From NCBI GenBank assembly GCA_003446315.1, contig DMBA01000111.1:1-6655 (forward strand): a DNA stretch of 6,655 nt, read 5' to 3'. Below, piece by piece: positions 1 to 4,681 of the stretch. The stretch comes from Ruminococcus sp. Its GTDB lineage: Bacteria > Bacillota > Clostridia > Oscillospirales > Ruminococcaceae. Positions within the stretch are counted from its first letter, which is position 1. Each line of letters opens with the position of its first letter. The notes below the pieces were generated by a model. The model was not told where the DNA came from and ran no database searches. It saw nothing but the letters and a program-made list of their open reading frames with translations. The translations under genes were made by a program, and so were the position numbers.

Positions 1-128
1 TTTTGTTCCTGTGCCATTGCCGCAGCAAACGGATCATGCAGGGATGCATCGTTTTGTGATGCGCCGCATGCAGGGCAGACCGTTTCTTCCGGCGGGATCG
101 GATTCCCGCAGACAGGACAGGTATTCAT
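1..128 (-). CDS. zinc-ribbon protein, N-terminal fragment (runs off left edge)
   Basis: Only the first 42 codons are in the window. The protein begins [20 protein letters not shown] and has two CPxCG knuckles, C4-x2-C7 and C18-x2-C21, spaced as in a short zinc-ribbon that binds one zinc ion. A polar, Ala-rich linker (about residues 23-42) follows, as in clostridial proteins where such a ribbon precedes a membrane or other C-terminal domain. That downstream domain is not visible, so no function can be given. The start is well supported: AAAAGGAG at 142-135 lies 6 nt before the ATG, inside the end of the methyltransferase gene. The ATG overlaps the upstream stop as ATGA (125-128), which suggests translational coupling and membership of the same operon. 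Confidence 0.8.
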   Translation of the reverse strand, partial: MNTCPVCGNPIPPEETVCPACGASQNDASLHDPFAAAMAQEQ

Positions 129-742
129 TGGCAGCTCCTTTTCCGGATACATTCTGCATATGCCACCGGATATGCGGCATGGATCATGCGGCCTTTGCGG
201 ATATGCCAGCCGTTTTCGTGCAAAAATGCGATATAGCTGTCTTTTGTCCATTTTTGCTTTGTGCGGTAAGCGACTGTGCGGCGGAGCAGCAGGGAAACCA
301 GATTCTGATTCACGGTCTGATCGCTGTGGATGCAGCAGGGCGCGATCAGAACGCCGTCGGGTTTGAGAATGCGTGCAAACTCCTGCATGGTTTGCGCAGG
401 ATCCGGCACGGAATAAAGCAGATTGACTGCAACGACAGCATCCAATGCGCCGTCTGTGATCGGCAGGGCATCGGGGGCGGTTTGCAGATAACGCAGATTT
501 GCCGGCACCGGCTGCCGGATCTCATAGGTTCTTGCATCTGCGGAAAGCACGGCAACGGTGACGAATGCGGCTTTTTCCGCAAGCATTCTTGCAAGGGTAT
601 CGTCGCCGGCAGTCAGGATCAGGATGTGTTTCCCGTCAATTGCAGAACCGATCATGTCGCAGATCTGCGCACTGATCCTGCGGCTTTTTTGGATCAGAAA
701 ATGGGAAATGGGTGTAATATGGTTGTCAGTTTGCTGATTCAT
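125..742 (-). CDS. class I SAM-dependent methyltransferase (Methyltransf_11-like)
   Basis: A 205-residue protein, the usual size for small clostridial class I methyltransferases of unknown substrate. The Rossmann-like core is recognisable. A beta-1/motif I region occurs at residues 40-50 ([11 protein letters not shown]). The [20 protein letters not shown] stretch (about 93-112) matches the LPFxDxxFDxV pattern of Methyltransf_11. The helix and strand [14 protein letters not shown] (122-135) match the typical LxRVLKPGGxL segment. A C-terminal [16 protein letters not shown] segment resembles the end of clostridial homologues. Motif I lacks the classical GxGxG: it reads TAGDDT, so SAM binding may be altered. 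No signal peptide or membrane segment is seen, so it is probably cytoplasmic. The ribosome site GGAGGA (752-747) lies 4 nt before the ATG. It follows the broken phzF-like gene by 29 nt, measured from that gene's ancestral stop, and overlaps the zinc-ribbon gene by ATGA. The substrate is unknown. Confidence 0.85.
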   Translation of the reverse strand: MNQQTDNHITPISHFLIQKSRRISAQICDMIGSAIDGKHILILTAGDDTLARMLAEKAAFVTVAVLSADARTYEIRQPVPANLRYLQTAPDALPITDGALDAVVAVNLLYSVPDPAQTMQEFARILKPDGVLIAPCCIHSDQTVNQNLVSLLLRRTVAYRTKQKWTKDSYIAFLHENGWHIRKGRMIHAAYPVAYAECIRKRSCQ

Positions 743-771
743 ATGTTCCTCCGATTTTTGAAGATAGGATA

Positions 772-1190
772 TCAGGATTCCGGCATGCCGTCGGGCAGAA
801 TATCAGATACTGCGTATAAAACGGCATTGCCGGAGAGAAATACACGGTCTTTTTGGATTTCCGCATGCAGGATGCCGCCGCGCACAGATGCCTGATATGC
901 TGTGACGGCATGTTTTTGCAGTCTGCGGCATCCGGCTCATAGAACCGCAGCAGGATATATGCCGCGGCAAGTGTAGCATGCCCGCAGAAGTCGATCTCGC
1001 CTTTCGGCGTAAACCAGCGCAGGCAATAATGATCGCCGTCTTTGACGGTAAATGCCGTTTCGGAAAGATTGTTTTCAGCGGCGATCTGCTGCATCCATGC
1101 ATCCGGCAGCCATGCTTCTGTCACGCAGACGGCAGCCGGATTGCCTGCAAAGACCTGTTCGGTAAAAGCATCTGCAATATATTGTTTCAT
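772..1190 (-). pseudogene. PhzF-family isomerase/epimerase, broken by an out-of-frame internal deletion
   Basis: The first ~90 codons read as a clean PhzF-family N-terminus: a start [28 protein letters not shown] carrying the family's catalytic Glu (E44), and [15 protein letters not shown] carrying the conserved His (H71). After about EPDAA (near 924-930) this frame loses similarity and runs to a stop at 726-728. In another frame, from about position 915 down to a TGA at 774-772, the sequence reads [17 protein letters not shown] then [14 protein letters not shown], the typical PhzF C-terminus. The two parts total about 140 codons, whereas family members have about 260-300. Roughly 120 codons are therefore missing, including the segment with the second catalytic residue (the Asp of the DPVCGS-type motif). 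An intact enzyme would catalyse isomerisation or a related proton-shift reaction; this copy should be inactive. The start is supported by AAGGAG (1203-1198), 7 nt before the ATG, and by an ATGA overlap with the upstream gene. An assembly error is the main alternative. Confidence 0.85.
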
Positions 1191-1975
1191 TTATGTGCTC
1201 CTTCACAGCGGGATAAACCGGCTTCCATAGCGGCGAGCAGTTCATCGGGGATGCCGCGCGGCCCGCGGATGGCACTGACACCGAAATCCCGCAGGCGATC
1301 CAGCGGAAACTGATTCTGCGAGAATGTGCCGCAGAGCTGCAAACGCATCACGGTGTCCATATCCAGCCCGTTCTGATGATAGTGACAGGGAATATTGATC
1401 TCCGTGACCGTGCAGCAAAACGTGACCGCGCCGATGGGTTTCCCTTCGTAGATATAGACCGTATCGCCGACGATGAAAGCGCCGCTTTGTTTCCAGAAGA
1501 TCTCCGGATCTTTGCGGAAGCTCTCCGCGATATTCTCGAATTTGGGATTTGCGGGGATGAGCCATGCTTTTGGTGCTGTCCGGTGTTTTTTGCCGGCTTT
1601 TGCGGCGATCAGCGCATAACTCATCCGGATGGCAGCAAAAACCTGATCTTCCGGCACGCTGCCGTCCAGCAGAACGGTCAGCCAACTGTTTTTGTTCATG
1701 TGATATGCCGGGAAGAATCCTTGCTGCATCAGCATGGAGCCGAGCATCATCGGGTCACATTTCAGATTCAGCACCCCGCAGATCTCATCAGACGGCAAAC
1801 CGAGTTTTCTTTTGGAAATATGCATCATCAGGGCATACCACTTCCCGTTTTCATGCCGGAACACAGCGGCATCCGGTGTGTTTGCCCACGGAAATTCCGG
1901 TTCAGTGTGATATTGTGTTTTTGCAAATGAAAAGACGGATTCCGGCAAAGCGCCGCAGGGGTTCTTCTTGGGCAT
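1187..1975 (-). CDS. MmcQ/YjbR family protein with C-terminal EVE-like domain
   Basis: A 262-residue, apparently soluble protein. Residues ~12-122 look like the MmcQ/YjbR (DUF419, CyaY-like fold) family: a P-x-F-x-W...[16 protein letters not shown] start, [19 protein letters not shown], and the signature block [20 protein letters not shown]. The family is often labelled DNA-binding, but its biochemical role is poorly defined. Residues ~137-250 form a second domain: [32 protein letters not shown], then [11 protein letters not shown]. It resembles the EVE/PUA-like domain attached to MmcQ proteins in many Clostridia, a fold associated with modified-base or nucleic-acid recognition. I chose the ATG at 1975 over 1984. 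The ribosome site AAGGGAG (1991-1985) directly abuts the 1984 ATG with no spacer but lies 9 nt from 1975. This is the first gene of the minus-strand operon, just behind a strong sigma-A promoter. Its TGA overlaps the next start as ATGA. The family call is firm; the function is not. Confidence 0.85.
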   Translation of the reverse strand: MPKKNPCGALPESVFSFAKTQYHTEPEFPWANTPDAAVFRHENGKWYALMMHISKRKLGLPSDEICGVLNLKCDPMMLGSMLMQQGFFPAYHMNKNSWLTVLLDGSVPEDQVFAAIRMSYALIAAKAGKKHRTAPKAWLIPANPKFENIAESFRKDPEIFWKQSGAFIVGDTVYIYEGKPIGAVTFCCTVTEINIPCHYHQNGLDMDTVMRLQLCGTFSQNQFPLDRLRDFGVSAIRGPRGIPDELLAAMEAGLSRCEGAHK

Positions 1976-1984
1976 AGGATGCAT

Positions 1985-1991
1985 CTCCCTT
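1985..1991 (-). promoter_or_regulatory. ribosome binding site that decides the MmcQ/YjbR start
   Basis: The sequence AAGGGAG ends immediately before an in-frame ATG (1984-1982) and 9 nt before a second ATG (1975-1973). A ribosome site needs several bases of spacing, so initiation at 1975 is favoured and the first three codons of the longer reading are probably untranslated. Confidence 0.7.
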
Positions 1992-2007
1992 CTGTTGATA
2001 CAGTTTG

Positions 2008-2036
2008 ATTATATCATGCTGCACGGATAAAGTCAA
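2008..2036 (-). promoter_or_regulatory. sigma-A promoter of the minus-strand operon
   Basis: On the minus strand, TTGACT (2036-2031) is followed after exactly 17 nt by a perfect TATAAT (2013-2008). A TG dinucleotide one base upstream of the -10 makes it an extended -10 promoter. Transcription would start near 2001, leaving a leader of about 25 nt before the MmcQ/YjbR gene. No operator is evident. This is a near-consensus vegetative promoter, which suggests steady expression of the four-gene operon. Confidence 0.85.
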
Positions 2037-2057
2037 GTGCAGATCAGCCCGACGGAT

Positions 2058-2064
2058 TTCGGCA
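2058..2064 (-). promoter_or_regulatory. candidate Spo0A box upstream of spoIIE
   Basis: Read on the minus strand this is TGCCGAA, matching the 0A-box consensus TGNCGAA at every position. It is centred about 25 nt upstream of the spoIIE TATAAT, where Spo0A binds at Spo0A-activated sigma-A promoters. Ten bases further upstream, CCCGACG (2048-2054) is a weak (4 of 7) second match, at the one-helical-turn spacing expected of a Spo0A dimer. A 7-mer match can occur by chance. The support is its placement in front of spoIIE, a known Spo0A target in Bacillus. Confidence 0.45.
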
Positions 2065-2091
2065 AAAAAAGCGGAATTCATCGGTTATAAT
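2058..2091 (+). promoter_or_regulatory. spoIIE promoter (sigma-A type -10, poor -35)
   Basis: A perfect TATAAT lies at 2086-2091, giving a start near 2098 and a leader of about 30 nt. At the normal 17-nt spacing the -35 position (2063-2068) reads CAAAAA, which is not a -35 element. A weak TTCGGC (2058-2063) sits at 22-nt spacing and coincides with the candidate Spo0A box. Long spacing plus a 0A box at the -35 is how Spo0A-dependent sigma-A promoters of Bacillus spoIIE and spoIIG are built, so activator dependence is a reasonable inference. Confidence 0.55.
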
Positions 2092-2112
2092 AGTATCGCA
2101 TAGATACAAAAG

Positions 2113-2118
2113 AAGGGA
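2113..2118 (+). promoter_or_regulatory. ribosome binding site that decides the spoIIE start
   Basis: AAGGGA abuts an in-frame ATG at 2119 with no spacer and lies 9 nt before a second ATG at 2128. The second is the better start, giving a protein that begins MTEWKQLREHPKVRQ. The same arrangement of paired ATGs is seen at the divergent MmcQ/YjbR gene. Confidence 0.7.
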
Positions 2119-2127
2119 ATGGTTCAT

Positions 2128-4365
2128 ATGACAGAATGGAAACAGCTTCGGGAGCATCCGAAGGTGCGGCAGGCATTGCAGGTGATATGCAGCGGAATAG
2201 CGGCTTGCCTGCTGGCGACGGCATCCTTCAACGGCGTGCGGATCCCGTTGAATGCGGCGCTTTCGGCAGCGCTGCCGCCGCTTGGCGGGCTTGCGGTACT
2301 GGCGGGCAGTGCGGTGACATATGCATTGACCGGCATGCTGAAGGAGCAGCCGATCCTGCTGTGCACGCTGGCACTGACAACGATCCTGCGCTGGATCCTC
2401 GGAGTGAATCACACACCGCGTGCGGCTGCGATGCTTGCGGCGTGCAGTACGTTTCTTGCGGCAGTGATTTTCGGCATGGCAGGCATGATCTCCGGCAGAG
2501 ACTGGCTGCTTTGGAGTCTGGGCAGCGTGATCTCCGGCGGACTTGCGGCGTGCATCCGGCGGGTGCTGATGCGATTTGAAGCGGGTTTACCGGTGCGGCT
2601 GCTGGAAACGGACACCTTGCCGTTTTCCGTTTGCTGTATGCTGGGACTGTCGGTGCTGTGCACATTCCGGCTGGTGATGATTAGTTTCGGCGATCTGGCA
2701 GCGGGATTTCTGATCCTGACGGCAGCGAAACGCTATCGCACGACCGGCGGAGTCTATTGCGGGACGCTGGCAGCCTGCGCGATGGTGCTGGCAGATATGA
2801 AAACGGCAGGGCTGGCGGCGTGGCTGCCTGCTGCGGGACTTGCCGCCGGATGGCTTTCCGGCAGATCGGCGATCCTGTCGTATCTGGCGGTGCAGGGCAT
2901 CGGCGGACTGGGCTTGCTGCTTTCACAATGGAATACGGCAGTATCCAATGCGTGGATCGGCGGGATGATCGGCGGATTGGCGTTTTTGTTTTTGCCGGCT
3001 GGGCAGATCGCAGATGCGGTGATCCAATGGTGCGATTCGGAAGCAGATCTTGCTGCACTGACAGAAGCGCGAATGGATTTTTTGTCCCATTCGATTGCCG
3101 GCGTGCGCGGTGCAGCGGAACGCATCTCGAATATGATGATGCGCAATCCGCAGAAAACGGATCCGGCGGAGCAGGTTTGTGCACATATATGCAGCAAATG
3201 CAAAAGCCGGTCGCTCTGTTGGGAAGGCGGCGATACAGAGGTGCAGGAATGCTTCCGGCGGCTTGCAGCGGCAGCGCCTGCGGAGCATCCTTCCGCGCCG
3301 TTCGGCTGTGTGATGCCGGAGCAGGTGACGGCAGAATTTGCGAGATTGAAGCGGCAGAATGCACAGATGCGGGCATCTGCGGTGCGGCTGCATGATACGC
3401 AGACGCTGCTTTATTCGCAGCTTCGGATCACAGAGGAATTGCTGCATCGTGCGGGTCAGCTTTCAAAGCACATTTATCATCGGGAGCTGACCCGCTGCGT
3501 GACGGATATCCTGAAAAAGTATGAGATCCCGGTGATTGCAGCGGCGGTATCCGTTTCGGAGAATCAGCGTGTGCTGGCGGAATTATATGCGCCGGCAGAT
3601 GCGGAGCTGGATGCAGAACTGATTACGGCTTGTCTGGAAGAAGCACTGCAAAAGCCGCTGCAATGCTGCGGAACGGAGCAGGCAGGCGATGAACAGCGCA
3701 TGATCCTGCAAACGGCAGGCGGATTTTCTGTCACGACGGCAGCGGCGCAATGCGCGGTGCATGAGGATGAGCCGTGCGGGGACTGCTGGGATACCTTTTC
3801 AGACAGCAGCGGCGCAGTTTATCTGACGGTTTCCGACGGCATGGGCAGCGGCAGACATGCAGCAGTAGAATCCCGCATCGTGCTCTCGAATTTCCGGCAG
3901 CTTGTGCAATCCGGCATGGACTGCAAGGAAGCGGCAAGCATGATCAATTCGATCATGCTGACGAAATCCGGAGAAGAACGGTTTGCAACGCTGGATGTTG
4001 CGCGGATCTGCACGGATACGGCATCCGTGACGCTGTATAAATATGGTGCAGGCCCGACCTTTATCCGGCACGGCAGCCGCGTGACGCTTTGTCAGGCACC
4101 GACACCGCCCATCGGGATCCTGCCGCATGCGGAGCCGTATACGACCGTGATGAAGCTGGATCGCGGGGACATGCTGTTCCTGATGTCGGACGGGCTGGAT
4201 GATACATTGTTCCCGTATATCCGGAAGAAGATCAAGCAAGGCGGCGATTTGCAGACGCTCGCACATATGGTTTGCGCACGGGCGCAGCGAAACGAAAAAG
4301 GCGACCCGCAGGATGACGTTACCGTGCTTGCTGCAACAATTTCCGACACCGTGATTGACAGCTAA
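2128..4365 (+). CDS. spoIIE: stage II sporulation protein E (SpoIIE), PP2C-type serine phosphatase
   Basis: A 745-residue membrane protein, a little shorter than the ~820-residue Bacillus protein. In Bacillus, SpoIIE sits at the polar septum and dephosphorylates SpoIIAA, freeing sigma-F in the forespore; it also interacts with FtsZ. Residues ~15-295 are a run of hydrophobic segments, consistent with the family's multi-pass (about ten-helix) domain. The central region (~300-540) includes the cysteine cluster C351-x3-C355-x2-C358-x5-CW, a feature of SpoIIE proteins. Residues ~545-740 form the PP2C/SpoIIE phosphatase domain. Metal-binding motifs are intact: VSDGMGSGRHAA (Asp570), LFLMSDGLDD (Asp688) and PQDDVTVLAA (Asp729-Asp730). 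Also present are the TPPIGIL segment and a conserved switch-helix-like region (EAASMINSIML). The promoter carries a possible Spo0A box. The gene stands alone: glgB follows after 316 nt with its own promoter, unlike Bacillus, where tilS-hprT-ftsH lie downstream. The identification is firm. Confidence 0.96.
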   Translation: MTEWKQLREHPKVRQALQVICSGIAACLLATASFNGVRIPLNAALSAALPPLGGLAVLAGSAVTYALTGMLKEQPILLCTLALTTILRWILGVNHTPRAAAMLAACSTFLAAVIFGMAGMISGRDWLLWSLGSVISGGLAACIRRVLMRFEAGLPVRLLETDTLPFSVCCMLGLSVLCTFRLVMISFGDLAAGFLILTAAKRYRTTGGVYCGTLAACAMVLADMKTAGLAAWLPAAGLAAGWLSGRSAILSYLAVQGIGGLGLLLSQWNTAVSNAWIGGMIGGLAFLFLPAGQIADAVIQWCDSEADLAALTEARMDFLSHSIAGVRGAAERISNMMMRNPQKTDPAEQVCAHICSKCKSRSLCWEGGDTEVQECFRRLAAAAPAEHPSAPFGCVMPEQVTAEFARLKRQNAQMRASAVRLHDTQTLLYSQLRITEELLHRAGQLSKHIYHRELTRCVTDILKKYEIPVIAAAVSVSENQRVLAELYAPADAELDAELITACLEEALQKPLQCCGTEQAGDEQRMILQTAGGFSVTTAAAQCAVHEDEPCGDCWDTFSDSSGAVYLTVSDGMGSGRHAAVESRIVLSNFRQLVQSGMDCKEAASMINSIMLTKSGEERFATLDVARICTDTASVTLYKYGAGPTFIRHGSRVTLCQAPTPPIGILPHAEPYTTVMKLDRGDMLFLMSDGLDDTLFPYIRKKIKQGGDLQTLAHMVCARAQRNEKGDPQDDVTVLAATISDTVIDS

Positions 4366-4523
4366 TTGCAGACAGACTCTGTAAAATGTTTAACCCAGTT
4401 CCTCAAATACCGTGATTTTTATGAAAAATAGCACACAGAACGAATGATTATTGTTAATCTGCACAAAATACATTTGAAAAAAGTGTCCGATGTTCCAAAT
4501 TTTATATTAAATTGCAAAAGGGC

Positions 4524-4552
4524 TTGAAACTTGCGGCGATTTATGGTAAAAT
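4524..4552 (+). promoter_or_regulatory. sigma-A promoter of glgB
   Basis: TTGAAA (4524-4529) is followed after exactly 17 nt by TAAAAT (4547-4552). TG at 4544-4545 gives an extended -10. Transcription should begin near 4559, leaving a leader of about 120 nt. This is long for a simple 5' UTR and leaves room for post-transcriptional control. Confidence 0.8.
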
Positions 4553-4639
4553 GTATATACGGCGTATTGTCACCCGCGCGGATTTTTGCGCAATGTGCAC
4601 GATACAAAAAATGATTGAATTTTATGAAAGAAAGGATTG

Positions 4640-4680
4640 GAAACGACCGGTATCACAGCCGGATCGGTTCGGGAGGAACT
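4640..4680 (+). promoter_or_regulatory. competing hairpins at the glgB ribosome binding site
   Basis: The first hairpin spans 4640-4670. CGACCGG (4644-4650) pairs with CCGG-A-TCG (4659-4666) with one bulged A and the loop TATCACAG. It is extended across an A/G mismatch by GAA (4640-4642) with TTC (4668-4670), and ends one base before GGGAGG (4671-4676). The second, GGTTC (4666-4670) with GAACT (4676-4680), places GGGAG in a 5-nt loop. The two share bases 4666-4670 and cannot form fully together. A regulatory role is inference; the pairing is read directly. Confidence 0.4.
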
Positions 4681-4681
4681 T

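Larger units (their letters stand above)
4366..4681. other. intergenic region between spoIIE and glgB
   Basis: This 316-base stretch is more AT-rich than its flanks, especially 4380-4520. No RNA gene is recognisable. Just after the spoIIE stop, CAGA/TCTG (4370-4382) could form only a 4-bp hairpin with no T-run, so I do not call a terminator. The second half holds the glgB promoter (4524-4552) and a ~120-nt leader. The leader contains a weak GCGC hairpin (4576-4591, loop GGATTTTT) and the hairpins at the ribosome site described separately. Two short ATG-initiated frames (4611, 4624) run into glgB out of frame and lack ribosome sites, so I do not call them genes. Confidence 0.7.

Noticed and set aside
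781..790. Perfect 10-bp palindrome CGGCATGCCG
   Set aside because: It lies inside the C-terminal coding part of the phzF-like gene (ProAspGlyMetPro codons), has no loop or flanking pairing, and is expected by chance given the local composition.
11..895. 294-codon plus-strand open frame, Cys-rich, opposite the methyltransferase
   Set aside because: It is antisense to two recognisable coding segments, resembles no family, starts without a ribosome site, and is explained by the codon bias of the genes opposite.
2681..3447. Several long open frames within spoIIE on both strands (up to 231 codons)
   Set aside because: They are shadow frames of a GC-biased gene. The SpoIIE frame has clear family motifs, and the others are Arg/Ser/Pro/Cys-rich with no motif.
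4370..4390. Possible spoIIE terminator (CAGACAGACTCTG)
   Set aside because: The stem is only 4 bp and is not followed by a T-run, so it does not qualify as an intrinsic terminator.
4576..4591. GCGC/GCGC hairpin in the glgB leader as an attenuator
   Set aside because: It has only four base pairs, and the T-run lies in the loop rather than after the stem. It is too weak to call.
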